From NCBI RefSeq assembly GCF_003350205.1, contig NZ_QLLC01000021.1:25353-68766 (forward strand): a stretch of DNA of 43,414 nucleotides, written 5' to 3'. The stretch is from Brevundimonas bullata. GTDB taxonomy: Bacteria; Pseudomonadota; Alphaproteobacteria; Caulobacterales; Caulobacteraceae. The position numbers and the translations under genes are program-made. How positions within the stretch are numbered: position 1 is the first letter of the stretch; every line of letters starts with the position of its first letter. This document shows positions 17,335 to 25,948 of the stretch, piece after piece. The notes under the pieces are model-generated. The model was not told the origin of the DNA. It was given only the letters and a program-made list of their open reading frames with translations, and did not search any database.

Positions 17335-18702
17335 TCAGCGCCCGATGCGAAGTTGCTGGGGCTCGGACCAGGCCTGAAGCAGGCGGCCGAAGCGATGACG
17401 CGACCCCTGCACCCGCCAGGTATAGACGCCGGGCGGCAGGTCGCTGAGGGTGAAGGCCTGTTCGGCCACGCCCGGTTGATCGACCAGAGGCGGTCCCTCG
17501 GCCCGGCCCTCGGCGTCTTCACGCGACAGCTGGAAGCGGAAGCGGGCCTCGCCCTCGCCCTCGGCCTCCCAGCGGAAGCGATAGAAGCGGCGGTTGTCGC
17601 GGGTCTCGCTGCCGGACGTCAGGCCGACGACGCCGTTGCGGGCGCGGATGAAGCTGTAGGTGGTGTTGCGGCCTTCCATGCCTTCGGGCGACAGGGCGCC
17701 GAGACGCAGAAAGTAGGCGCCGTCCGCCAGATCGCCAAACGACAGTCGCGGCGTGTTCGGCGCGCTGTCGGCCTCGGCGAAGGCGTCGATCATGCCGGCG
17801 TCCGTGGCCAGACGCCCGCGATAGGCGGCCGCGCCGTCCAGCGGCGTCAGGGTGAAGTCCACGACCGGGCCGGACTGGACCTCGTCGGGCTGCGCCAGGG
17901 CGGGCGCGGGCAGCAGAGGCAGCAGGCGTGTATCCGTCAGGCTGGTCGACACTCCCTGATCGGCGACGGCGACGGCTTCGCTCAGGCCATCGCCCGAATC
18001 GACTTCGACGACGCCCTCGATGACCTCGGTGGCCGATCGGTCGGCGGCGTCGTTGAAGGCGACGCGGAACTCGGTGCCGCGCACGGCGGAGACGGAGACG
18101 GGGGTGCGGACCACGAAGCCGCCGGGGCGCCGACGCGGCGTGACCTGGGATTCAGCTCGCCCGGCTTCGACGGTCATGGCGTGATCCACGGCCCCGTTCA
18201 GGGCGTAGCGCCGCAAGCGGGAAAGACGAACGCGGCTGTTGGATGGGACGACCACATGGCTGCCGTCCGACAGGGCCAGTCGGACGAAGGCGTTGGCGCC
18301 GGTGGTCAGCACGGCGTCCTCGGACACCGCCTGACCCTGCGTCGGCGGCGCCGCGCGTCCGCCCTGGCTCAGGGTGACGGCGCCTCTGAAGCTGGAGATA
18401 CGGGCCTGATCGGGATCGGCGCGCAGCAGCGACACCGGAATGGCCAGGGTGCGCCCGACGGGCAGACGGCGCGGGTTGGCCACGCGATTGTCGCGCTGAA
18501 CCCGGCGATAGTCGGAGGGGCGGTTCAGATAGGCGGCGGCCAGATCAATCAGGGTGTCGCCGGGCCGCACCACATAGTCGAGCGTCTCGACCGGCACGAC
18601 GGCTGGCGCGGATCGGGGCGCGGCTCTGTTCTGGGCGAAGCTGGGAGAAGCCGTGAGCAGCGCCGCCGTCAGGCCGACGATGATCATCCGGTTTCTGTTC
18701 AT
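17335..18702 (-). CDS. Exported LysM and FecR-domain protein
   Basis: A 455-aa protein with a cleavable signal peptide (TASPSFAQ). A LysM domain follows (about 43-92, DYVVRPGDTLIDLAAAYLN), suited to binding peptidoglycan. Next comes a FecR domain (about 100-235) with AVLTTGANAFVRLALSDGS and VRGTEFRV, then a region with two beta-sandwich-like modules and no catalytic motif. It lies between the regulator and the CHASE2 kinase, which suggests it presents or modulates an envelope signal to the kinase. That role is inference from gene order. Confidence 0.88.
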   Translation of the reverse strand: MNRNRMIIVGLTAALLTASPSFAQNRAAPRSAPAVVPVETLDYVVRPGDTLIDLAAAYLNRPSDYRRVQRDNRVANPRRLPVGRTLAIPVSLLRADPDQARISSFRGAVTLSQGGRAAPPTQGQAVSEDAVLTTGANAFVRLALSDGSHVVVPSNSRVRLSRLRRYALNGAVDHAMTVEAGRAESQVTPRRRPGGFVVRTPVSVSAVRGTEFRVAFNDAADRSATEVIEGVVEVDSGDGLSEAVAVADQGVSTSLTDTRLLPLLPAPALAQPDEVQSGPVVDFTLTPLDGAAAYRGRLATDAGMIDAFAEADSAPNTPRLSFGDLADGAYFLRLGALSPEGMEGRNTTYSFIRARNGVVGLTSGSETRDNRRFYRFRWEAEGEGEARFRFQLSREDAEGRAEGPPLVDQPGVAEQAFTLSDLPPGVYTWRVQGSRHRFGRLLQAWSEPQQLRIGR

Positions 18703-18713
18703 GGTGTCGCCTC

Positions 18714-19442
18714 TTATGCGTCCTCGGACGCGATGTCGCCCATGAGGGCCTCAACGGCGCTGACGCGTTCCAGACGATACCCGTAGCTGTAAATGGGCGT
18801 CAGGCGGAAGCCCTGTTCGGGGCGAAGCTCAAGCTTGGTGCGGATGCGCGAGATGTGCATGTCCAGCGAGCGGCTGTTCAGATTGGGCTCGTTGCCCCAG
18901 ACGGTCTCGAGAATATAGGTCCGCGACAGGGCGCGGTGCAGGTTGCGGAACAGCAACTGGGCCAGGGCATATTCCTTGGCCGTCAGGACCACGGTCTTGC
19001 CGTTGCGCGTCACGGCGCTGGACGAGTCGTGGAAGACGGTATCGCCGTGGATCTCGGCGCCGGGCGTCGAAGGCTGGGCGTAGGCGCGGCGCATCAGGGC
19101 GTTGATGCGCGCCTCCAGCACGGCGGGCGACAGGGGCTTGGGCAGGTAGTCGTCGGCCCCGGCGTTCAGACCGGCGACGATGTCCTCGTCCTCGGCGCGG
19201 CTGGTGACCAGCAGCATGGGCGGCGGCGGCTTCAGATTGGTCCGCGCCCAGGCCAGCACTTCCAGACCCGAACGATCAGGCAGGTTCCAGTCCACAATCA
19301 GAAGGTCGAAGGTATCCTTGCGCAGCGCCGAGATCAGCGCCTGCGCCCGCGAGAAAAGCACGGGACGATAGCCGGCCGCCTGCGCCACGCTGGAAATGGT
19401 CTCCAGCTGGACTGGGTCGTCGTCTAGAACTGCGATCTTCAT
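18714..19442 (-). CDS. OmpR-family response regulator
   Basis: A 242-aa two-domain regulator. The receiver has acidic residues D7-D9, phosphoacceptor D51 (LLIVDWNLP), T80-region VTSRAED and K102-region YLPKPL. The C-terminal winged-helix DNA-binding domain contains LTAKEYALAQLLFRN, SRSLDMHISRIRTKL and YGYRL. First gene of the unit with the LysM/FecR protein (11-bp gap) and the CHASE2 kinase. The 124-bp upstream gap is AT-richer than its surroundings and probably carries the promoter; no clear box was assigned. Confidence 0.93.
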   Translation of the reverse strand: MKIAVLDDDPVQLETISSVAQAAGYRPVLFSRAQALISALRKDTFDLLIVDWNLPDRSGLEVLAWARTNLKPPPPMLLVTSRAEDEDIVAGLNAGADDYLPKPLSPAVLEARINALMRRAYAQPSTPGAEIHGDTVFHDSSSAVTRNGKTVVLTAKEYALAQLLFRNLHRALSRTYILETVWGNEPNLNSRSLDMHISRIRTKLELRPEQGFRLTPIYSYGYRLERVSAVEALMGDIASEDA

Positions 19443-19566
19443 TTTACTGGACGCTCCGAGAGGTCATTCACCCATAACGCTTAAGGTCGGGCTTGGGGCC
19501 GAAGACCAAGGTCAGGATTGTAAAATCTCGTCACTTAGGGATGGTTTTGCCCATCAAGATCCATTT

Positions 19567-20586
19567 TCAGGGACGGCTAAGGCTGAGATTCCGCGTCAGG
19601 AAGGTTTGAAACGCCGCCTCGTCGGCGAATTGCGCCGTGACGGGCCAGGCGACGATCCTTTGACGCCATTCCGGCGGCAGTCGCACCCAGTCCTTCTCCG
19701 TCGTGACCAGACCGGCCTCGAACAGAGCCGCCCGATCCGTCAGCAGGGCGAAGTCGCGCTCTGACAAGGCCGCGTGGTCGGGGAAGGGCACGAACTCCTT
19801 GAGGTCGCAGCCGGCGGCGATCAGCGACCGCTCCACCTTCCACGGCTTGGCGATGCCGGCGAAGCCGACCTGCGGGCCGGGCGGCGGCGCGACGGCGGGC
19901 TCCAGCCGGGCGATTAAGACAGGCAGGTCCCCAAAGGTTTCGACCAGTTCGGGGTCGGCCTCGGCCAGGTCGGCAGGCAGCAGGATGACGACCGCATCGG
20001 CCCGCGCCAGCCCGGCCTTCAATGGCTCGCGCATCGGGCCGGAGGGAAACACCGAGCCGTCGCCGAAGGGCCATTCGTCGCCGCGCGTCTCGCCGTCCAC
20101 GACGATCAGGCTGAGGGTCTTCTTCAGCGCCGGGTTCTGATGGGCGTCGTCCAGCACCAGGGCCTCGGCCCCGGCGGCGACGGCGGCCTTGGCCCCGGCT
20201 GTGCGGTCGCGGGCGATCCAGGCGGGGGCGTCGGCGGCCAGCATCAGCGGCTCATCGCCCACGTCGGCGGCGGTATGCACGGCCAGATCGACCTGAACCG
20301 GTCCCTCCAGCGTCCCGCCGTAGCCGCGCGACAGGGCGGCGGCCTTGATCCCCCGGGCATGCAGCAGGCGCAGCACTTCGCGCGCGACGGGCGTCTTGCC
20401 CGAGCCGCCGACCGTCAGATTGCCGACCGAGATCACGGGCGCGCCGGGATCGACCGGAGTGGCGCGGGCGATGCGGCGGGCGGTGACGCCGGCCCAGATC
20501 CACGAGGCGGGCTTCAGCAGCATGCGCGCCACCGGGGCATGGCGGCGGTCGCGGCTATACCACCAGCGGGGGGTGTTCAGCTTCAT
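19567..20586 (-). CDS. lpxK: Tetraacyldisaccharide 4'-kinase
   Basis: A 339-aa enzyme that phosphorylates the 4' position of the lipid A disaccharide using ATP at the inner membrane. The P-loop is GNLTVGGSGKTP (residues 55-66), preceded by the short hydrophobic N-terminal helix, and LSRGYGG and DDAHQNP follow as expected. ATG 20586 overlaps the waaA stop by four bases; a longer upstream frame is only shadow. Last gene of msbA - DUF374 - waaA - lpxK. Confidence 0.96.
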   Translation of the reverse strand: MKLNTPRWWYSRDRRHAPVARMLLKPASWIWAGVTARRIARATPVDPGAPVISVGNLTVGGSGKTPVAREVLRLLHARGIKAAALSRGYGGTLEGPVQVDLAVHTAADVGDEPLMLAADAPAWIARDRTAGAKAAVAAGAEALVLDDAHQNPALKKTLSLIVVDGETRGDEWPFGDGSVFPSGPMREPLKAGLARADAVVILLPADLAEADPELVETFGDLPVLIARLEPAVAPPPGPQVGFAGIAKPWKVERSLIAAGCDLKEFVPFPDHAALSERDFALLTDRAALFEAGLVTTEKDWVRLPPEWRQRIVAWPVTAQFADEAAFQTFLTRNLSLSRP

Positions 20587-21884
20587 CGACGGCCTCGCGT
20601 GGGGGCGGCGGGCAGATGGGCCTGAAGCGCCAGCCACAGCCGGTCCAGCCCCGCGGCGGCCTCGGCGGCGGCGCGGCGGCCGCGTTCGCCCATGTCGCGC
20701 GCCGCGTCGGCATCGGCCAGCAACGGGCCGACGATGCCCGGCAGTTCGGCCGGCGACAGCACCGAGATCAGCCCCCCGGATGACTTCAGCATCCGGGTCA
20801 CGGCGGCCCAGTTGCTGGCGTCGGGGCCGGTGACGACCGGCTTGCCCAGACGCGCAGGCTCCAGCGGATTGTGCCCGCCGACGGCCCCGCCGCCCAGCGC
20901 GGGCGCGAACGACCCGCCCATGACCACCACATCGGCCAGCCGCATGAACAGGCCCAGTTCGCCGAGCGTGTCGGCCAGATAGATGTCGGTTTGATCCGTG
21001 ATCGGCTGGCGCTGGCTGCGCCGGGCGAAGCTGTAGCCGTCCTGGGCCAGCGACCGCGCGATCTCGTCGGCGCGATCCGGGTGGCGGGGCACGACGATCA
21101 GGAACAGCCGGTCGGCCAGATGATCCAGCGCCCCGACGATGGCCATTTCCTCGTGCTCGTGGGTGCTGGCGGCGACCACGACGGGGCGGTCGTCGATCAG
21201 GGCCGACAGACGGCCGAACTCGCCCTGGTCATAGGGCAGGGGCTCGCCCGACAGCTTCAGGTTCACCTGACCGTCAACGCGGGCGCCCAGTAATGTCAGC
21301 CGGTCGGCGCTGGCCTGATCCTGAGGCCAGACGTGGGCGAAGCAGGCCATCAGAGCGCGGGCCATGCCGGGGGCCTTCTTCCAGCCCTCGGTGGTCTTGT
21401 CGGTGATGCGGGCGCTGACCAAAGCCAGGGCGACGCCGCGCTTCTTCGCCGCCATCAGCAGATTGGGCCACAGCTCGCTCTCGACAAAGACGCCGACGGT
21501 GGGTCGCCAGTGGTCGAGGAAGGCGGCGACGGCGCCGGGACTGTCGACGGGTGCGAACTGGTGGATGACGCCGGACGGCAGGCGCTTGGCCAGAACCTGG
21601 GCCGAGGTCAGCGTCCCGGTCGTGACCAGAACCGTCACGTCGGGGCGGTCCTTACGGATGCGCTCGGCCAGCGGCAGGATGGACAGGGCCTCTCCCACGC
21701 TGACGCCGTGAATCCAGATCAGCGGACCGGCGGGGCGGGCCACGCCGGCCAGCCCCAGGCGCTCGTCGACGCGCTGCGGGTCCTCCTTGCCCTGCTTGAC
21801 GCGGGCGTCGAGCAGGCGCGGAGCCAGGGGCTCGATCAGGCGGGTCAGCAGGCGATAGGCGATCAGGGCGGGGCTGAAGATCAC
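20583..21884 (-). CDS. waaA: 3-deoxy-D-manno-octulosonic acid transferase
   Basis: A 433-aa GT30-family enzyme adding Kdo from CMP-Kdo to lipid IVA. The N-terminal membrane-anchoring helix (IAYRLLTRLIEPLAPRLLD), the conserved IWIHGVSVGEALS with the catalytic-type glutamate, FVESELWPN, and the C-terminal GGHNPLEPA motif are all visible. It starts four bases after the DUF374 gene stop and overlaps lpxK, so it belongs to a translationally coupled lipid A operon. Confidence 0.96.
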   Translation of the reverse strand: MIFSPALIAYRLLTRLIEPLAPRLLDARVKQGKEDPQRVDERLGLAGVARPAGPLIWIHGVSVGEALSILPLAERIRKDRPDVTVLVTTGTLTSAQVLAKRLPSGVIHQFAPVDSPGAVAAFLDHWRPTVGVFVESELWPNLLMAAKKRGVALALVSARITDKTTEGWKKAPGMARALMACFAHVWPQDQASADRLTLLGARVDGQVNLKLSGEPLPYDQGEFGRLSALIDDRPVVVAASTHEHEEMAIVGALDHLADRLFLIVVPRHPDRADEIARSLAQDGYSFARRSQRQPITDQTDIYLADTLGELGLFMRLADVVVMGGSFAPALGGGAVGGHNPLEPARLGKPVVTGPDASNWAAVTRMLKSSGGLISVLSPAELPGIVGPLLADADAARDMGERGRRAAAEAAAGLDRLWLALQAHLPAAPTRGRR

Positions 21885-21887
21885 GGC

Positions 21888-22574
21888 CTAGATCCGCTCC
21901 AGCCCGGTGATCGCATCGGCGCGCGCCTCGACGGCGGTCAGGCGTTCGGTCCAGTCGGCGGCGACCTCGGCCATCTCGGCGCCTTCGGGATACCAGGCCT
22001 TGTCCCAGACGATGGCCCCCTTGCCGAAGGGCAGGGGCAGGACGGCCCGGTCCCAGCTGTTCAAACGGATGGCGGGTTTGCACGAAAGTCCGATGAACAG
22101 GACCGGCGCGCCTGACAGCTTGGCCATCAGGGGCAGGCCCTCGGCCATCTGACGCGAGGGGCCGCGCGGACCGTCGGGGGTGACGGCCAGACCGCCGACC
22201 TTCAGCTGTTTCAGACCGTCGCGCAGGGCCTGGGTTCCGCCCTTGGAACTGGCCGCCTTGTCCTTCTTGGCCGAGGAGCCGCGCACGGCGGGAATGCCCA
22301 GACGCGCCACGGCCTTGGTGAAGAACTCGCCGTCCGGGCTGAGCGAGACCAGCCCCTTGATCGGCTGCGCCCGTTTCATCGGCCAGCTGGCAGGGCCAAG
22401 CGCCAGTCGCGAGTGCCAGAAGGCGCACAGGACGCCGCCGCCCTCGGCCCAGACTTCCTCGGCCAGCTGTTCGTTCTCGTGTTCCCAGCGGATGGTGGCG
22501 TAGCAGAACCGCATCCACTCGGACAAAAGCCAGGCCATGGAGGTCTGGACGACGGGGTTGCGCAGCGGCCTCAT
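21888..22574 (-). CDS. DUF374 lysophospholipid acyltransferase-like protein
   Basis: A 228-aa protein with the DUF374 pattern: CAFWHSRL (acyltransferase-type histidine in a WH context), VSLSPDGEFF, GIPAVRGSS and VTPDGPRGPSR, followed by LPFGKG. It sits between msbA and waaA and overlaps the msbA stop by four bases. The position strongly suggests a role in lipid A or Kdo-lipid acylation, but that is inference from context; the family is largely uncharacterised. Confidence 0.88.
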   Translation of the reverse strand: MRPLRNPVVQTSMAWLLSEWMRFCYATIRWEHENEQLAEEVWAEGGGVLCAFWHSRLALGPASWPMKRAQPIKGLVSLSPDGEFFTKAVARLGIPAVRGSSAKKDKAASSKGGTQALRDGLKQLKVGGLAVTPDGPRGPSRQMAEGLPLMAKLSGAPVLFIGLSCKPAIRLNSWDRAVLPLPFGKGAIVWDKAWYPEGAEMAEVAADWTERLTAVEARADAITGLERI

Positions 22575-24436
22575 GCGCCGGTCTCGTCGGGCAGGGGCGA
22601 GGCGATGACGGGAAGCGGGCCGTCCAGCGACTGCTGCCGCGCCAGTCGGGCGTAGAGGCCGCCCTTTTTGACCAGGCTGGCGTGGGTGCCCTGTTCGACC
22701 ACGCGGCCTGCATCGATGACATAGATGCGGTCGGCGTTCTGCACCGTGGACAGGCGGTGGGCGATCATCAGGGTGGCGCGACCGTGCATCAGCCGCTCCA
22801 GCGCCGCCTGGACCAGGGCCTCGCTCTCGGTGTCCAGCGCGCTGGTGGCCTCGTCCAGCAACAGGATCGGGGCGTCCTTCAGGAAGGCGCGGGCGATGGC
22901 GACGCGCTGGCGCTGACCGCCCGACAGCCGCATCCCCCCCTCGCCGACGCGGGTCGCGTAGCCCTCGGGCAGGGCGGTGATGAAGTCGTGGGCGGCGGCG
23001 GACCGGGCGGCTTCGATGATCTGTTCGGCCGTGGCGCCCTTGCGGCCATAGGCGATGTTGGCGGCGATGGTGTCGTCAAACAGGAAGGGCTCCTGCGTCA
23101 CCAGGGCGATATGGTCGCGCAGGGACTGCAGCTTCAGCTCGCGGATATCGCGGCCGTTGATCGTCACCGCTCCGGCGGTCACGTCATAGAAGCGCGGCAG
23201 CAGCGACAGGATGGTCGATTTCCCCCCGCCCGACGGCCCGACCAGGGCGATGGTCTCCCCCGGCGCGACGTGCAGGCTGACGTCGGACAGGGTCGGCGCG
23301 CCGCCGTCCTCGCCTGTCTGATAGGCGAAGGAGACGTGATCGAAGGCGACCGTGACCGGGCCGGTCTCCAGCGCGATGGCGTCGGCGGCTTCACGGATTT
23401 CCGGCTCGATGTCGAGGGCGGTGAACAGGCGGCGCGCGGCGGTCAGGCCCTCGCTGAGGACCGTGGTCAGGTTCGTCACCTGACGCAGGGCCTGTCCGGC
23501 CAGCAGCAACATGCCGATGAAGGAGGCGAAGGCGCCGACCGTCATCTGACCCTGGCTGGCGCTCCATCCGGCATAGGCCATGACGGCGGCGACGATGCCG
23601 TAGGCGACGATGTCGCTGGCCGGTCCGGCGAAGGCGCGGCTGTCGGCGCCCTTGATGATGTGGCGCTGGCGTCGGGCGATGACCTCGCCGACGCGGGCTT
23701 CCTCGGCGGCCTCGCGGTTCTCGATCTTGATGACGCGGACGCCGTCCAGGTTCTCCATCAGGGCGCTGGACAGGGCCTCGGTCTCGACCATGGCACCGCG
23801 CGCGGCCTTGCGTGACTTCTGGCCGAAGCGGCGGATGATCCAGCTGACCACCGGCACGCCCAGCAGAACGATCAGGGTCAGCGGCAGGTCGATGAAGCCC
23901 ATGGCGATGATGACGCCCAGCAGCATCAGGGCGTTCTGGGTGTAGTTGACCACGCCCGAGGTGAAGGCTTCGCGCACCAGGTTGGCGTCGAACAGGACGG
24001 ACGAGACGAAGCTGCCCGAATGCTGGCCGCGCAGCCGCGACAGGTCGGCCCGGATCATGCCCGAGAACAGCTGCTTCTGGATGTCGCCGACAATGCCGTG
24101 CCCCAGCCGGTTCACCAGGGCCGATTGCGCCGCCATGGCCAGTGACCGGATGACGGCCACCACAATGATGACCAGAGGGATGAGGATCAGCACCTTGTCC
24201 GCCGGAATGCTGACCAGGCCCCAGATATCCACCGGCCCTTCGTGCTTGGTGAACAGCAGGTCGATCGCCGGTTCCAGGAACTTGAGCAGCAGAGCGGTCA
24301 GGCCGCCCGAAAGCGCCGCGCAGAACATGGAGGCGAAGAAGGCCGGCTTGTGCCGGGACAGGTAGTCGCGCCAGATTCGGCCCAGAAGCGGCCGCAGAGG
24401 TTCGCGGGTGTCGGATGCGGGCGCGGGGGTGGTCAT
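22571..24436 (-). CDS. msbA: MsbA-type ABC transporter (lipid A flippase)
   Basis: A 621-aa half-transporter with an N-terminal six-helix membrane domain (about 30-340) and a C-terminal nucleotide-binding domain: Walker A GPSGGGKST, Q-loop VTQEPFLFDD, signature LSGGQRQRVAIARA, Walker B ILLLDEATSALD and H-loop IAHRLST. Together with the following DUF374, waaA and lpxK genes it is best read as the lipid A flippase rather than a drug exporter. Start ATG 24436 faces the divergent phosphatase gene. Confidence 0.92.
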   Translation of the reverse strand: MTTPAPASDTREPLRPLLGRIWRDYLSRHKPAFFASMFCAALSGGLTALLLKFLEPAIDLLFTKHEGPVDIWGLVSIPADKVLILIPLVIIVVAVIRSLAMAAQSALVNRLGHGIVGDIQKQLFSGMIRADLSRLRGQHSGSFVSSVLFDANLVREAFTSGVVNYTQNALMLLGVIIAMGFIDLPLTLIVLLGVPVVSWIIRRFGQKSRKAARGAMVETEALSSALMENLDGVRVIKIENREAAEEARVGEVIARRQRHIIKGADSRAFAGPASDIVAYGIVAAVMAYAGWSASQGQMTVGAFASFIGMLLLAGQALRQVTNLTTVLSEGLTAARRLFTALDIEPEIREAADAIALETGPVTVAFDHVSFAYQTGEDGGAPTLSDVSLHVAPGETIALVGPSGGGKSTILSLLPRFYDVTAGAVTINGRDIRELKLQSLRDHIALVTQEPFLFDDTIAANIAYGRKGATAEQIIEAARSAAAHDFITALPEGYATRVGEGGMRLSGGQRQRVAIARAFLKDAPILLLDEATSALDTESEALVQAALERLMHGRATLMIAHRLSTVQNADRIYVIDAGRVVEQGTHASLVKKGGLYARLARQQSLDGPLPVIASPLPDETGA

Positions 24437-24526
24437 GGCTCTCGGTCGAACGGGTTGGACGCCAAGTCAAGCCGCACGGCGAAGCCTGCAGGTGACGCGG
24501 TGCGGTTTCGTCGCTATCTGCGGCTT

Positions 24527-25192
24527 ATGCAGCGCTATGATCTGACCAGGGCGATGGGCCGATTCAAGGCGCATTGGGCCTATTTCTGGGCCGACCACGC
24601 CTTCCTGCGCACGGCCTTCACCAACGCCCACTGGCTTGGGCCCGACCTGGTGCGCACAAATCAGCCGTCGCCTGGCCAGCTGGCCTATTGGAAACGGCGC
24701 GGGATCAAGACCGTCATCAACCTGCGCGGCCAGCGCGACGAGGCTTATTACTGGCTGGAAAAGCACGCCTGCGAGCGGCTGGGCCTGACCCTGATCGACG
24801 CCCCGCTGGACTCGCGCGATCCGCCGGGCCGCGACCGCATCCACCGGGCGCGCGAACTGTTCCAGACGATTGAGTATCCGGCCCTGATCCACTGCAAGTC
24901 GGGCGCGGACCGGGCTGGGATGATGGCGGTGCTTTATCGCCACTTCCATCTGGGCGAGCCGATCTCGGCGGCCATGTCGGAACTGGGCAAGCGCACCTTG
25001 CACAGCCGAGAGGGCCTGACCGGCGTGCTGGACCATGTGCTGGAGAAGTACGTCGCCGAGGTCGAGCCGACCGGCGTCAGCTTCGAGGACTGGATCGACA
25101 GCGACGCCTATGATCCCAAGGCCATCCGCGCCGAGTTCAAGGCCGGCTGGTGGGGCAAGCTGGTCATCGACCGCCTGCTAAAGCGCGAGTAG
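24527..25192 (+). CDS. Tyrosine/dual-specificity phosphatase-like protein
   Basis: A 221-aa cytoplasmic protein with the CX5R phosphatase loop in IHCKSGADRAG (C123, R129) and a preceding TVINLRGQRDE motif as in DSP-like phosphatases of bacteria. It is the only plus-strand gene between the two minus-strand lipid A-related blocks and is divergent from msbA. The start at ATG 24527 has no strong ribosome site; a GTG nine codons upstream is an alternative. Substrate is unknown; a phosphoprotein, phosphoinositide-like or lipopolysaccharide-related phosphate are all possible. Confidence 0.85.
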   Translation: MQRYDLTRAMGRFKAHWAYFWADHAFLRTAFTNAHWLGPDLVRTNQPSPGQLAYWKRRGIKTVINLRGQRDEAYYWLEKHACERLGLTLIDAPLDSRDPPGRDRIHRARELFQTIEYPALIHCKSGADRAGMMAVLYRHFHLGEPISAAMSELGKRTLHSREGLTGVLDHVLEKYVAEVEPTGVSFEDWIDSDAYDPKAIRAEFKAGWWGKLVIDRLLKRE

Positions 25193-25393
25193 TCAGCCCC
25201 AGGGACCGCGCTTGGGACCGTGATGCGCGGTCTCGGCGTCGCGGCGAGCCTTGCGGTCGGCCTCCCACTGGCGGAACCAGCGCGCATAGTTGCGCTCGCG
25301 GCCCAAGACGATCAGCCACAGGGCCAGAACGCTGACCAGGGAAAGGACGCCGAACAGCTGCTGTCCGTCGATGGTGTAGCCGAACAGGGTCAA
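25193..25393 (-). CDS. Small membrane protein with TTG start
   Basis: A 66-aa protein: one membrane helix (LFGVLSLVSVLALWLIVLG), then a charged cytoplasmic tail rich in Arg, Lys and His ending GPKRGPWG. TTG at 25393 overlaps the stop of the preceding small gene as TTGA, and GGAG lies eight bases before it, which supports translational coupling. It abuts the convergent phosphatase gene with no gap. No family recognised. Confidence 0.65.
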   Translation of the reverse strand: MTLFGYTIDGQQLFGVLSLVSVLALWLIVLGRERNYARWFRQWEADRKARRDAETAHHGPKRGPWG

Positions 25394-25572
25394 GGTCGGG
25401 GCTCCGGGTCGTGGGGGCGGCTATGGGGTTCGGCCGGGGTGATCGGGTCGTTCCAAGCCGTGTCCTGATCCTCGCCCGGACGCGGCGTGTGCGCGGGTCC
25501 CTTGCGCACGACCCAGACGATAGCGACGACGGCCAGGATCACCAACAACAAGACGATCAGGGTGGGCAGCAT
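25390..25572 (-). CDS. Small membrane protein
   Basis: A 60-aa protein with one N-terminal membrane helix (LPTLIVLLLVILAVVAIVWV) and a polar, proline-rich C-terminal tail containing PGEDQDTAWNDP. AGAGG lies eight bases before the ATG. It overlaps the next small gene by four bases. The pair lies downstream of the terminator after DUF4170, so it probably has its own promoter. Function unknown. Confidence 0.65.
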   Translation of the reverse strand: MLPTLIVLLLVILAVVAIVWVVRKGPAHTPRPGEDQDTAWNDPITPAEPHSRPHDPEPRP

Positions 25573-25598
25573 GTCGGTGACCTCTCCAGAAACGCCAA

Positions 25599-25630
25599 AG
25601 GCGGCTGACGAGAAAGCGCGTCAGCCGCCT
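25599..25630 (-). terminator. Terminator after the pmbA - phosphatase - DUF4170 run
   Basis: A perfect 12-bp stem (AGGCGGCTGACG with complement, loop of eight) lies 40 bases downstream of the DUF4170 stop and is followed on the minus strand by TTT. The T-run is short, so efficiency is uncertain. Confidence 0.6.
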
Positions 25631-25670
25631 GTGCGGTTCCGAAACGTCGCCGTGAGGCGCGCGCGATGGA

Positions 25671-25919
25671 TCAGACGTCGGAGCGCGGGTCGATCAACTT
25701 GTGCGCGTGCAGGATGAAGTAGCGCATGTGGGCGTTGTCGACCGTGGCCTGGGCGCGGGCCTTCCAGGCCTGCTTGGCTTCGTCATAGCTGCCGAAGGCG
25801 CCGACGAACTCGACCTGGGTCAGATCGCGGAAGACCGGCTCGGCCGGGTGGCGCATCTCGCCGCCGATGACGAGGTGAAGCAGTTGCGGATCGTGCGCGT
25901 TATGGGGGGCGTCAGCCAT
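25671..25919 (-). CDS. DUF4170 family protein
   Basis: An 82-aa protein with QLLHLVIGGEM, FVGAFGSYDEAKQAWKARAQ and RYFILHAHKLIDP, matching DUF4170, a small alphaproteobacterial family often found between an inositol-monophosphatase-like gene and msbA. Neither candidate ATG (25919 or, five codons upstream, 25934) has a clear ribosome site; 25919 is used. It follows the phosphatase gene by about 30 bp on the same strand. Function unknown. Confidence 0.8.
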   Translation of the reverse strand: MADAPHNAHDPQLLHLVIGGEMRHPAEPVFRDLTQVEFVGAFGSYDEAKQAWKARAQATVDNAHMRYFILHAHKLIDPRSDV

Positions 25920-25948
25920 GGAGAGGGGGTCCATTGCGAGAGGGAGGT

